Source of the DNA: Spirochaetales bacterium | GTDB taxonomy: Bacteria; Spirochaetota; Spirochaetia; DSM-27196; SLST01 | Reading direction: 5' to 3' | Length of the DNA: 6,995 bases | NCBI GenBank assembly: GCA_028284845.1 | Contig: JANQQY010000274.1 | Span: forward strand, 1 to 6,995 | Shown: positions 1-6,155 of the stretch, piece by piece | Layout of the letters: each line of letters opens with the position of its first letter | How positions within the stretch are numbered: position 1 is the stretch's first letter | Notes under the pieces: model-generated | Databases searched by the model: none | What the model saw: the letters and a program-made list of their open reading frames with translations, nothing else | What the model was told of the DNA's origin: nothing | Position numbers and translations under genes: made by a program

Positions 1-1
1 A

Positions 2-343
2 ATCTCTGAGCGCTTCTATCCTATCTACCTGGAGTTCCTCACCGATCCCTCCGAGGCGGTGCGAACCCTCTCCGACCTCGTGCCCGCCGCACAAAACGAG
101 GTTCGCACAACCGTCGCCCTTGTCGGCGGCGATCGAAGGGCCTTTATCAAGAGAGCCGTTGCCTGGTTTGAGGCGCACGAGGTCCGCGTTGGAGATCAGT
201 CGATCTCACGCTGGCTCGTCGATGGGCTCCGGAACCGGGACATCGGCACGCTCGATCGATTTCGTCTGCTTGCGGCGGCGGTCATGACGATGATGTCGGG
301 CTATACTGCAGATCATGAGAGCACAACCGAGGCTGACTCGTAG
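2..343 (+). CDS. C-terminal part of an unrecognised protein (5' end outside window)
   Basis: The frame is open from base 2 to the TAG at 341-343, giving 113 residues, and it is in frame with the left edge, so the gene probably starts upstream. A GTG at 59 is a possible but unneeded start. The visible part is soluble and helical-looking, mixed in charge, with an aromatic run near the start (FYPIYLEF), a segment VGDQSISRWLVDGLRNRD in the middle and a short hydrophobic stretch (LLAAAVMTMM) near the end. I see no membrane anchor or catalytic motif and do not recognise the family. It overlaps the next gene by 29 nt (315-343), which suggests the two are co-transcribed or that the downstream promoter lies inside this gene. 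Reality of the reading frame is fairly likely from its codon use and position; its function is unknown. Confidence 0.6.
   Translation: MSERFYPIYLEFLTDPSEAVRTLSDLVPAAQNEVRTTVALVGGDRRAFIKRAVAWFEAHEVRVGDQSISRWLVDGLRNRDIGTLDRFRLLAAAVMTMMSGYTADHESTTEADS
302..307 (+). promoter_or_regulatory. Candidate -10 element (TATACT) for gene A
   Basis: TATACT matches the sigma-70 -10 consensus at 5 of 6 positions and ends 7 nt before the ATG at 315, so transcription would start at or next to the start codon. No convincing -35 is seen, and there is no Shine-Dalgarno sequence before the ATG. It lies inside the 3' end of the upstream gene, so it would be an internal promoter. Confidence 0.4.
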
Positions 344-1493
344 GGGCGCGATTGCGCTTGCTATTGGTGCGCTGTGTCTCGCGATCCTCATTGGCTGTGC
401 GCCCTTTGGAGGATCCGCCGAGAGCAGTGCTCCAGGATTCTTCTCGCTGGCAGAAGACGACATGGGTGATTTTGAACCGGCACTCGAACAGGCCGAGCGG
501 TCGGTCGCCTCCACCGGCCTGGCCGCGGACGCTCAGACGGACGCCCAGGCGGATGGTGAGCGTGGTGAACCGGCCGAACGCCTTCGTGTCTTCACCGGCG
601 ACCTGCGGCTGAGCGTTCCGCGAGTTGATGAATCACGTGCCCAGGCGATTGCCTATGCTGAGGAGATTGGAGGATACGTCGAGCGATCTACGGCGGACAG
701 CGTCGTCGTTCGCGTCCCGGCGGAGTCCTTCTTCGAGGCCTTCGAGGCGCTCGAGGCACTGGGTGATCTCCTCCACCGGTTGGTCCAGACCGCCGATGTC
801 ACCGACCAATACACCGATGTCGAACGTCGGCTCGAGATAGCCACGCGATCGAGGGATCGCCTCTATGAGCTTCTCGAGCGCGCAGAAGATGCCGACGAAC
901 GGGTCGCGATTCTGCGGGAGATTCGACGATTGACGGAAGAGGTTGAACGCCTGCGAAGTGCGATCGAGTCGCTCGCCGAGCTCATCGCCTACTCGCGGAT
1001 CACATTGCAATTTGTCTCTCGTATCCAGTCCGACCAGGTGCTTCGTGATCGCATTCCCTTCTCCTGGATCGCCCGGCTTGATCCGCTGTCCGCGACGATT
1101 GGTGAGCCGGAGCGGCGACTCTCGTTGGTGGTCCCGGACGGATTTGCCGCCTTCGAGAACGGACGAGGCGTGAGGGCGGAAGCCGCGGACGGGACCCGCC
1201 TTCGCGTGGGTGCTCGCGAGAACCTGCCTGCAGGCGATGCTGCGTTCTGGGCCGACGCCCTTGGATTCCATCTGGAACCCTTCTATCGGGCGGCCGTGCG
1301 GGAGGAGAGCGGGTCATGGATCGGTGTCCGACTCGAGAGTAAGGACCGCGACCCGTTCTTCTACCTCGTGATGGTCAGTGTTGGTGGTGACGAGCTTCTT
1401 GTGAGCGAGGCGTTTTTCCCGGACGCCGAGGCGTTCGATCGTCATGCGGCCACAGTGTTCTCTATGCTCTCAGGTGAAGGAGATCAGGAATGA
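315..1493 (+). CDS. DUF4349-type lipoprotein with an extra C-terminal domain (gene A)
   Basis: The product has 392 residues. Residues 1-27 form a lipoprotein signal peptide with basic residues (RLTRR), a hydrophobic core and the lipobox LIGC, so Cys28 should be lipidated. An acidic, Ala-rich linker runs to about residue 88. Residues 90-235 look like the DUF4349 domain: a beta-rich start, GGY at 119-121, VVVRVP at 130-135, a long charged coiled coil (about 168-222) and the closing strand YSRITLQF at 226-233. Many DUF4349 proteins end in a membrane helix; this one instead has a further domain at about 268-386 that resembles the whole mature part of gene C. The family has no established biochemical role; an envelope-bound structural or sensing function is inference. 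Gene B starts within its stop codon (ATGA overlap). The ATG at 315 is chosen because it gives an intact lipoprotein signal. The RR pair at 9-10 recalls a Tat signal but the match is weak. Confidence 0.88.
   Translation: MRAQPRLTRRGAIALAIGALCLAILIGCAPFGGSAESSAPGFFSLAEDDMGDFEPALEQAERSVASTGLAADAQTDAQADGERGEPAERLRVFTGDLRLSVPRVDESRAQAIAYAEEIGGYVERSTADSVVVRVPAESFFEAFEALEALGDLLHRLVQTADVTDQYTDVERRLEIATRSRDRLYELLERAEDADERVAILREIRRLTEEVERLRSAIESLAELIAYSRITLQFVSRIQSDQVLRDRIPFSWIARLDPLSATIGEPERRLSLVVPDGFAAFENGRGVRAEAADGTRLRVGARENLPAGDAAFWADALGFHLEPFYRAAVREESGSWIGVRLESKDRDPFFYLVMVSVGGDELLVSEAFFPDAEAFDRHAATVFSMLSGEGDQE
1476..1482 (+). promoter_or_regulatory. Shine-Dalgarno (GAAGGAG) of gene B
   Basis: GAAGGAG lies 7 nt before the ATG at 1490, inside the end of gene A. 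It fixes the start of gene B and fits translational coupling across the 4-nt ATGA overlap. Confidence 0.75.
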
Positions 1494-2131
1494 GGCGTGA
1501 ACGACCGACGAGAGGAACCGTGGTCTCGTTTGCCGCGATCATGCTGATCGTTGTGGCATCGATCTCTCCCTCGCAGGACTCCCTCGAGGCTCGCGCAACC
1601 CTGCTTGATCTCCAGGTTGTCGCGGGAGACCCGGAAGCGACGAGCGTAAGCCTCGCTGAATGGGCGGACTCCTCCGGTGGCTACTACACCTTCCGTTCGG
1701 CCGAGCGCGTCGAACTGCGGGTTCCCCCCGATCACCTGGAAGCCTTGCAGCCGCTTTTGGAAGCAACCGGTGACGAGATTGTCCTGCTCGCTCCCGCAAC
1801 CATCGACTATCGCTCTGAGCTTCGTGATGTCGAGGCCGGGATCGTGAGTCGAACAGAATCGCTCGACCGCGTCCTGAGCTTCCTGAGCAGTGCCAATGTC
1901 TCCGCCACCCTTGCCTTCGAGCGGGAGCTTCGATCCCTCACGCAGGAAATCGAGTTCTTCGAAGGACGACGCCGAGCGATCATTAACGACACCCGTTTCG
2001 CCCGAGTCACGGTGAGGCTTTCCGTTCGGTCACGAAGCGTTCCGGCCGACCTGCCCTCCTCGTTTGGATGGATCAACGGCCTCAGCCTCTATCGGTTCAT
2101 AGATCGACTCAACGAGGAGGGCCGACGATGA
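1490..2131 (+). CDS. DUF4349-like exported or membrane-anchored protein (gene B)
   Basis: The product has 213 residues. An N-terminal hydrophobic segment at about 10-25, after a basic start (RRERPTR), is a signal peptide or anchor; unlike genes A and C it has no lipobox cysteine. Residues 37-178 align with the DUF4349 domain of gene A at a nearly constant offset of 56: GGY (63-65 with 119-121), VELRVP (74-79 with 130-135), GD (94-95 with 150-151), the helical RELRSLTQEIE (145-155 with 201-211) and the closing strand FARVTVRL (170-177 with 226-233). A tail with F..W and LSLYRF resembles what follows the domain in gene A. The protein stops where gene A would run on into its C-terminal domain, and that domain is then supplied by gene C, which starts within the stop codon (ATGA overlap). 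Probably an envelope partner or diverged copy of gene A; the molecular function is unknown. Confidence 0.82.
   Translation: MRRERPTRGTVVSFAAIMLIVVASISPSQDSLEARATLLDLQVVAGDPEATSVSLAEWADSSGGYYTFRSAERVELRVPPDHLEALQPLLEATGDEIVLLAPATIDYRSELRDVEAGIVSRTESLDRVLSFLSSANVSATLAFERELRSLTQEIEFFEGRRRAIINDTRFARVTVRLSVRSRSVPADLPSSFGWINGLSLYRFIDRLNEEGRR
2114..2120 (+). promoter_or_regulatory. Shine-Dalgarno (GAGGAGG) of gene C
   Basis: GAGGAGG lies 7 nt before the ATG at 2128. It decides this start over an in-frame ATG at 2068, which would put 20 residues ahead of a clean lipoprotein signal peptide. Confidence 0.8.
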
Positions 2132-2571
2132 AGCAGCTTGCGATCTCTTTTGCCGCAGCCCTGCTTTTGGGTGCCTGTGCGGCTACGCCTTCGGTCAACA
2201 CGCCGGAAGGGTTTGCCGGATTCCCCGCCGACGAAAGCGTCCTCGCGGTCTCGCCCGAAGGTGTCGGATTTGAAGTCACGGTAACGCCCAATGAGCCGGT
2301 ACAGGATCTCGAATTCTGGACCGAGGCTCTTGAGCGTCACATGATCGATTCCGGCTACCTCCTATACGAACGATCGAGTTTTGAATCCCGGGTCGCCGGT
2401 GGCAACGCCTTTGAGTGGCTCGCGCCGGTTGGAGAGGAGGACTGGCTCTATCTCACCGCGATCGTTGTTGTTGACGATTCGGTGCTGATCGCCGAGGCGG
2501 CGGGACCCTATGAGTTCTACCGCCAGCATCGAGACGCGATTCACGCCGCCATGGAGACGATGGGCCTCTAG
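2128..2571 (+). CDS. Small lipoprotein, paralogous to the C-terminal domain of gene A (gene C)
   Basis: The product has 147 residues. It starts with a textbook lipoprotein signal (MKQLAISFAAALLLGAC); the lipobox LGAC gives lipidated Cys17. The mature part, about 26-146, has no motif I can name, but it matches residues 274-385 of gene A in order: P-x-GFA-x-F (26-32 with 274-280), FW-x2-AL (63-68 with 311-316), YL (108-109 with 350-351), EA after a hydrophobic strand (123-124 with 365-366), an aromatic and His (131/134 with 374/377) and a late Met. Spacing differs by only a few residues over the whole length. It overlaps gene B by 4 nt and ends the operon. Likely periplasm-facing and lipid-anchored; function unknown. 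An alternative reading as an unrelated small lipoprotein seems less likely given the ordered matches. Confidence 0.85.
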   Translation: MKQLAISFAAALLLGACAATPSVNTPEGFAGFPADESVLAVSPEGVGFEVTVTPNEPVQDLEFWTEALERHMIDSGYLLYERSSFESRVAGGNAFEWLAPVGEEDWLYLTAIVVVDDSVLIAEAAGPYEFYRQHRDAIHAAMETMGL

Positions 2572-2580
2572 CGACACTAT

Positions 2581-2609
2581 TGCGCGGTACGGGTTCTTCC
2601 AGCCGCGTG
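2581..2609 (+). terminator. Weak hairpin after the DUF4349 operon
   Basis: GCGCGG (2582-2587) can pair with CCGCGT (2603-2608), five Watson-Crick pairs plus a G-T, with one further T-G pair at the base and a 15-nt loop. There is no T-tract after it, so it is not a typical intrinsic terminator. It also overlaps the region where a -35 for the next gene would lie. Confidence 0.25.
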
Positions 2610-2616
2610 CTCCAAC

Positions 2617-2622
2617 TATACT
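2617..2622 (+). promoter_or_regulatory. Candidate -10 element (TATACT) for the SMP-30 gene
   Basis: TATACT matches the -10 consensus at 5 of 6 positions. Six bases separate it from the ATG at 2629, placing the expected transcription start on the A of the start codon. No Shine-Dalgarno sequence is present, so a leaderless mRNA is inferred. The -35 region (TTCTTC at 2594-2599, 17-nt spacer) matches poorly. Confidence 0.5.
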
Positions 2623-2628
2623 GGCTCT

Positions 2629-3537
2629 ATGTCATACTCGCCGTACGTTGTTGTTGATTCTGCCTTCTCGTCACTTGTCGTTGGGTCCGCCCGCCTGGAA
2701 CAGCTGTGGACGGGAGGTCGATGGCTCGAGGGTCCCGTATGGTGGCCCGCCGCCCAGATGCTCGTCTTCAGCGACATCCCCAACAACCGGATGATGCGAT
2801 GGACCGAGGGCGGGACCTCCGTCTTCCGTGCGCCGGCGTCGAACTCGAACGGCAACACCCTTGATCCGCAAGGACGCATGGTGACCTGCGAGCACCAGAC
2901 GCGACGTGTGACTCGGACAGAGCATGACGGAACCATTACGGTCCTGGCGGATCGCTTTGATGGATCGAGGTTCAACTCACCAAACGACGTTGTCGTCTCG
3001 CGTTCCGAAGATATCTGGTTCACCGACCCCGACTACGGGATTCGCAGCGACTACGAGGGTGATCGTAGCGAGAGCGAGATTGGAAGCTGCGATCTCTACA
3101 GAATCTCGCCTGATGGAACGGTCGTGCGGGTTCGCGACGACTTTGTGAAGCCCAATGGCCTGGCCTTCTCTCCCGATGAGTCGGTCCTCTATGTGAGCGA
3201 TACCGGACGATCCACAGATGCTGGAGGTCCGCCTCACATCAGGAAATTTGCTGTCGAGGGTGACGGCTCGCTCACAGGCGGCGAAGAGTTTGCCGCGCCT
3301 GATCCTCCGGCGTCGGACGGATTTCGTGTCGATGAGAGCGGCAATGTCTGGACGAGCGCCGGAGACGGCGTCCACTGCTTTGACCCTGAAGGACGGCTTC
3401 TTGGTTCAATCCGAGTTCCGGAGCGCGTTGCGAATGTCGAGTTCGGAGGTCCAAAGCGAAACAGGCTCTTTATCTGTGCGACGACGTCGCTCTATTCAAT
3501 CTACCTCGCAGTTCGCGCGGCCGATCGCTGGACGTAA
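2629..3537 (+). CDS. SMP-30/gluconolactonase-family hydrolase
   Basis: The product has 302 residues, a normal length for this six-bladed beta-propeller family of metal-dependent lactonases. The expected metal and substrate ligands are all visible: Glu34 in the LEGPVW motif, Asn119 in NSPNDVVV, Asn176 in KPNGLAFSPDE and Asp230 in SDGFRVDE. Further family signatures are FSDIPNNRMMRW (47-58), NGNTLDPQGRMVTCEH (74-89) and IWFTDPDYGI (129-138). There is no signal peptide, so the enzyme should be cytoplasmic. Family members open sugar lactones such as gluconolactone to the aldonic acid, but the substrate cannot be read from sequence and no sugar-pathway gene adjoins it. The start at 2629 gives the usual short stretch before the first blade and is supported by the -10 element just upstream. 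It appears to be a single-gene unit, convergent with the methyltransferase 52 nt downstream. Confidence 0.93.
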   Translation: MSYSPYVVVDSAFSSLVVGSARLEQLWTGGRWLEGPVWWPAAQMLVFSDIPNNRMMRWTEGGTSVFRAPASNSNGNTLDPQGRMVTCEHQTRRVTRTEHDGTITVLADRFDGSRFNSPNDVVVSRSEDIWFTDPDYGIRSDYEGDRSESEIGSCDLYRISPDGTVVRVRDDFVKPNGLAFSPDESVLYVSDTGRSTDAGGPPHIRKFAVEGDGSLTGGEEFAAPDPPASDGFRVDESGNVWTSAGDGVHCFDPEGRLLGSIRVPERVANVEFGGPKRNRLFICATTSLYSIYLAVRAADRWT

Positions 3538-3555
3538 GAGGTCGCACCGCATTTC

Positions 3556-3581
3556 ACGAATGGGGCCCGGCCACTGTTCGT
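3556..3581. terminator. Possible bidirectional hairpin between convergent genes
   Basis: ACGAA (3556-3560) pairs perfectly with TTCGT (3577-3581), and inside it TGG (3561-3563) can pair with CCA (3571-3573) with a 3-nt bulge and a GC-rich loop. It sits in the 52-nt gap between two converging stop codons, where a two-way terminator is expected. The T-tract is missing, so this is only suggestive. Confidence 0.25.
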
Positions 3582-3589
3582 CGGGGTCT

Positions 3590-4249
3590 CTACTTCTTCG
3601 TGGCCAGGAGCACGCCGTCTCCAACATTGATGAGCGTTGATACGACTCGCTTGTCCTGGTGGACGAGGCGGTTGAGGGTGCGGATTGCTACCGTGTCTTC
3701 GTCCGTCTTTTCCCGATTGGTGACCTCACCGGCCCAGAGTGTGTTGTCTACGGCGATGATCCCGCCGGGTCGAATCAGCTCCAGGCATCGCTCGTAATAG
3801 AGAACGTAGTTGGCCTTGTCTGCGTCAATAAAGGCAAAATCGAACGAGTTCTCCTCGCCGGCGGCGACGAGCGAGTCGAGCGTCTCAAGGGCAGGGGCGA
3901 TACGCAGGTCGATCATGTTGGCCACGCCCGCGCGATCCCAGAACGGCCGCGCCACGTTCGTGAACTCTTCGCTCACGTCGCAGGCCACAATGCTCCCTCC
4001 ACGGGGAAGTGCCAGAGCGACCGCGAGTGAACTGTAGCCGGTGAACACGCCGATCTCAAGCGTCCGATTGGCACCAATGACCGTTACGAGGAACTGCATA
4101 AACGTTCCCTGTTCAGCCGAGATTTGCATCTCGGCTTCAGGCATGGTCGCCGTCAATTCACGGAGTTCCTTCTGCTCCGAGGTCTCGTTCAGGTTGTGAT
4201 CGAGGAGGTAGGTATAGAGCTCTTCCGTGAACTGAATTGTTTTGTTCAT
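3590..4249 (-). CDS. Class I SAM-dependent O-methyltransferase (caffeoyl-CoA OMT-like)
   Basis: The product has 219 residues, typical of the cation-dependent O-methyltransferase family that includes caffeoyl-CoA and catechol O-methyltransferases. The SAM-binding motif I is LEIGVFTGYS (64-73), followed by the acidic residue Asp91 expected to bind the ribose of SAM. The metal and catalytic set is present: Asp142 and Lys145 in FIDADKANY, and Asp168-Asn169 in AVDNTLW. An upstream helix carries MQISAEQGTFMQFL (41-54), also typical. No signal peptide, so cytoplasmic. It would transfer a methyl group from SAM to a hydroxyl of a catechol-like or similar small molecule; the actual substrate is unknown. 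The ATG at 4249 is preferred over a GTG at 4285, which adds 12 residues unlike the family and lacks a ribosome site; a TACCAT element lies 6 nt upstream of the chosen ATG. Divergent from the DUF456 gene across 46 nt. Confidence 0.93.
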   Translation of the reverse strand: MNKTIQFTEELYTYLLDHNLNETSEQKELRELTATMPEAEMQISAEQGTFMQFLVTVIGANRTLEIGVFTGYSSLAVALALPRGGSIVACDVSEEFTNVARPFWDRAGVANMIDLRIAPALETLDSLVAAGEENSFDFAFIDADKANYVLYYERCLELIRPGGIIAVDNTLWAGEVTNREKTDEDTVAIRTLNRLVHQDKRVVSTLINVGDGVLLATKK

Positions 4250-4255
4250 CTGTGG

Positions 4256-4261
4256 ATGGTA
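4256..4261 (-). promoter_or_regulatory. Candidate -10 element (TACCAT) for the O-methyltransferase gene
   Basis: On the minus strand TACCAT fits TAnnnT and ends exactly 6 nt before the ATG at 4249. There is no Shine-Dalgarno sequence and no good -35. A leaderless start is inferred from the same spacing seen at two other genes in the window. Confidence 0.42.
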
Positions 4262-4265
4262 CTGT
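4260..4265 (+). promoter_or_regulatory. Possible -10 (TACTGT) for the DUF456 gene, overlapping the divergent -10
   Basis: TACTGT on the plus strand has a TTGTTT at 4237-4242 exactly 17 nt upstream. Both are partial matches to consensus. It shares bases 4260-4261 with the oppositely directed TACCAT, so the two promoters could not be occupied at once. Confidence 0.28.
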
Positions 4266-4286
4266 GCCGCAGACGAACAATCCACT

Positions 4287-4291
4287 GGAGG
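4287..4291 (+). promoter_or_regulatory. Shine-Dalgarno (GGAGG) of the DUF456 gene
   Basis: GGAGG lies 4 nt before the ATG at 4296. It selects this start over an in-frame upstream codon at 4242 that would add 18 hydrophilic residues and lies inside the divergent gene. Confidence 0.7.
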
Positions 4292-4295
4292 TCAG

Positions 4296-4790
4296 ATGGG
4301 ACTATCAATCCTCATGGTCGCTGCCGGCACATTGCTGATGGTTGTAGGGGTCATCGGATGCATCGTTCCTGCCCTTCCAGGCCCCATCCTCGCCTTCCTG
4401 GCACTGATCCTCATCAGCATCCCTGGGGCGTGGGCACTCTTCCCAGTTTGGGTCCTGATTCTCCTTGGCGCCATCGCGCTTGCCACGGCGATCGTGGATA
4501 ACATCCTCCCGGCCTTGAGTAGCAAGAAAGCCGGCGCGAGCAAGGCCGGCATTTGGGGCAGTGTCATCGGAATGATCGTTGGGAGCTTCTTCACGCCGGT
4601 CGGAACGATCATCGGCGCCTTCCTGGGCGCACTTGCCGGGGAGATGATCTTTAACAAGGAGAACGAGGAGCCCCTGAAGGCCGCGATGGGCGTCTTCAAG
4701 GGCACCGTTCTTGCGATGCTGATCAAACTGGTTGTCACCGGTGTGATTGGTGGCTTTTTTGTGCGGGGTTCTATCAGGCTCTTCGCATAG
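4296..4790 (+). CDS. DUF456 family integral membrane protein
   Basis: The product has 164 residues, close to the usual DUF456 length. It is almost wholly hydrophobic and glycine-rich. The first membrane segment runs at about 4-23 and is followed by the family-like turn GCIVPALPGPIL (21-32); two more helices follow to about residue 68, then a short basic loop (SSKKAGASKAG). Next comes a glycine-rich hairpin with SFFTPVGTIIGAFLGALAGE, an acidic cytosolic-looking stretch (NKENEEP), and a last helix near the C terminus. DUF456 proteins have no established biochemical function. Its stop codon is 9 nt from the end of the convergent creD gene, leaving no room for a separate terminator. It is divergent from the methyltransferase, but that arrangement alone does not show a shared role. 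Confidence 0.88.
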   Translation: MGLSILMVAAGTLLMVVGVIGCIVPALPGPILAFLALILISIPGAWALFPVWVLILLGAIALATAIVDNILPALSSKKAGASKAGIWGSVIGMIVGSFFTPVGTIIGAFLGALAGEMIFNKENEEPLKAAMGVFKGTVLAMLIKLVVTGVIGGFFVRGSIRLFA

Positions 4791-4799
4791 GCTCCTCTT

Positions 4800-6155
4800 C
4801 TATGCTCGTCCTTGTGCCGATTCCTCGGAGCGCGGTGAGTACCAGTTGATCGATCGCGTGGCAATCATGACGGCAGCCAGCACAACGAAGAGTCCAATAG
4901 ATCCGATGAGCAGAGCGTAGTCCTGACTCTGGAGCGCCGCGTAGAGAAAGAGGTACTCTGCGGTCAGCATCCCGCACATCGCTCCCGCACGACCGGCCGT
5001 CCCGGCAACCGCCCGCACGTAGATCGTCAGCAGGAGCACCGTCGTGATCGCCCCAATCCAGAACGCCAACCGGAAATCGATCTGTTCGCTCAAGGAGAGT
5101 AGCAGAAGGTAGAAGACGATCTTGGCCGCCGCGACCATCAGGTACTGCACCGGGTGGATGCGAAGGCCGGCAAACGTCTCGAGAAGGAAGAGCGCCACAA
5201 ACGGCAGGATCACGAAGAGCGGCCCATACTTCACTGAGCGCTCGGAGAGCTGATACGCGCTGACCGGTTGGTAGAGCTCCACTCTCATCTCCGCAGAGTA
5301 GTAGTTCGAACTCCCTGGAATGCTCGTCCAGAGAGTCGGAACTCCCATGCCGATCGATGTGGCACTCCATTCGGCCGAGAAGCCTTCACCGGAGATGTCC
5401 CGAGAGGAGGGGAGGAAGCTCCCGGAGAAGCTCGGGTCCGACCAGCTCGAGGAGAGTGAGTAGGCGGCCGTCTGAGCGAGGGGAGAGACCGTGAAGGTTC
5501 CTCCCCCGGAGAGTGCGAGGCGAACGGAAAACTCGATTGGTTGCCGGCCCTCGATCGTGGAGCGGAGTGATTCGTCCTCGCCGACATGAGTCGTGATCCC
5601 CGAGACGCCGACCTGGGCGATCGAGGCACTCTGGACGTCGATCGGTTCGCCATTGAGCGTCACCTCTGCGGCCGTTCGTATTCCACGGACACTCTCCAGC
5701 GGGATGACGAATTCCGCTCGGTCCCATGCGAAGAGCGGATCACTGCTCTCCGCCGTCGCCAGACGATCAGGAACCGTGAGCACGCCGGTCATCACGACGT
5801 CCGTCTCGTAGATCGGTGCCTCGTAGATTCCGCGGGTCAGAACTCGTGGCTCGAGTACCGCGTCTACGCTCACCTGGTCAGGGATGACGACGATCGTCCT
5901 GCGCTGCACATCGCCTGCCTCATCCATGAAGCTGTACGGCACCACGAGCCGAGGGGCGGCAATTGACTGACTCCCGCCGTTCTGTTCGATGATGCCCCAC
6001 TGAGCCTCTTCGCTCCGTTGTTCGCGTTCAGAGACGAGACCACGGATCATGAAGATGGGGATCAGCAGCGCGAGGACCATCGCAGCGAGGATTCCTACCT
6101 TGATGCCGGCCCGGGCGCCCGGCGAATTCATCCACTCCTTTGCTTTCTCATCCAT
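4800..6155 (-). CDS. creD: CreD-like inner membrane protein
   Basis: The product has 451 residues, the normal CreD size. One membrane helix lies near the N terminus (about 20-37), followed by the typical IRGLVSEREQR. A long periplasmic region of about 270 residues comes next, beginning with the GGSQSIAAPRLVVPY-type motif. The C-terminal third has about five helices with strong CreD signatures: GLRIHPVQYLMVAAAK, FYLLLLSLSEQIDF, IYVRAVAG, QSQDYALLIGS and the end TRSINWY. In enteric bacteria creD is the most strongly induced target of the CreBC two-component system and affects envelope integrity and beta-lactam response; the molecular activity is unknown. The ATG at 6155 is chosen because an upstream TTG at 6197 only adds a basic 14-residue stretch. 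A GAGAGG 8 nt upstream is an acceptable ribosome site. It is divergent from a Cre/Chv-type response regulator 120 nt away, which probably controls it. Confidence 0.93.
   Translation of the reverse strand: MDEKAKEWMNSPGARAGIKVGILAAMVLALLIPIFMIRGLVSEREQRSEEAQWGIIEQNGGSQSIAAPRLVVPYSFMDEAGDVQRRTIVVIPDQVSVDAVLEPRVLTRGIYEAPIYETDVVMTGVLTVPDRLATAESSDPLFAWDRAEFVIPLESVRGIRTAAEVTLNGEPIDVQSASIAQVGVSGITTHVGEDESLRSTIEGRQPIEFSVRLALSGGGTFTVSPLAQTAAYSLSSSWSDPSFSGSFLPSSRDISGEGFSAEWSATSIGMGVPTLWTSIPGSSNYYSAEMRVELYQPVSAYQLSERSVKYGPLFVILPFVALFLLETFAGLRIHPVQYLMVAAAKIVFYLLLLSLSEQIDFRLAFWIGAITTVLLLTIYVRAVAGTAGRAGAMCGMLTAEYLFLYAALQSQDYALLIGSIGLFVVLAAVMIATRSINWYSPRSEESAQGRA

Noticed and set aside
315..395. Tat-type signal in gene A (TRRGAIA)
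   Set aside because: The twin arginine is there but the hydrophobic residues after it do not fit the S-R-R-x-F-L-K consensus well; a Sec lipoprotein signal explains the sequence.
633..1271. A 212-residue open frame on the minus strand antisense to gene A
   Set aside because: Gene A has a lipoprotein signal, coiled coil and a paralogue in the same operon; the antisense frame has no motif or ribosome site and is best explained by GC bias.
3538..3589. A strong intrinsic terminator between the SMP-30 and methyltransferase genes
   Set aside because: Only an interrupted hairpin without a T-tract is found; it is listed with low confidence and not as a firm terminator.
4774..5370. A 198-residue open frame on the minus strand overlapping the end of creD
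   Set aside because: It lies in a different frame over strongly conserved CreD membrane helices, is Arg/Gly/Ser-rich with no recognisable motif, and looks like a high-GC shadow frame.
5586..5966. A 126-residue plus-strand open frame inside creD
   Set aside because: Antisense to the periplasmic region of a well-supported CreD, rich in Arg and Asp, with no signal, domain or ribosome site.
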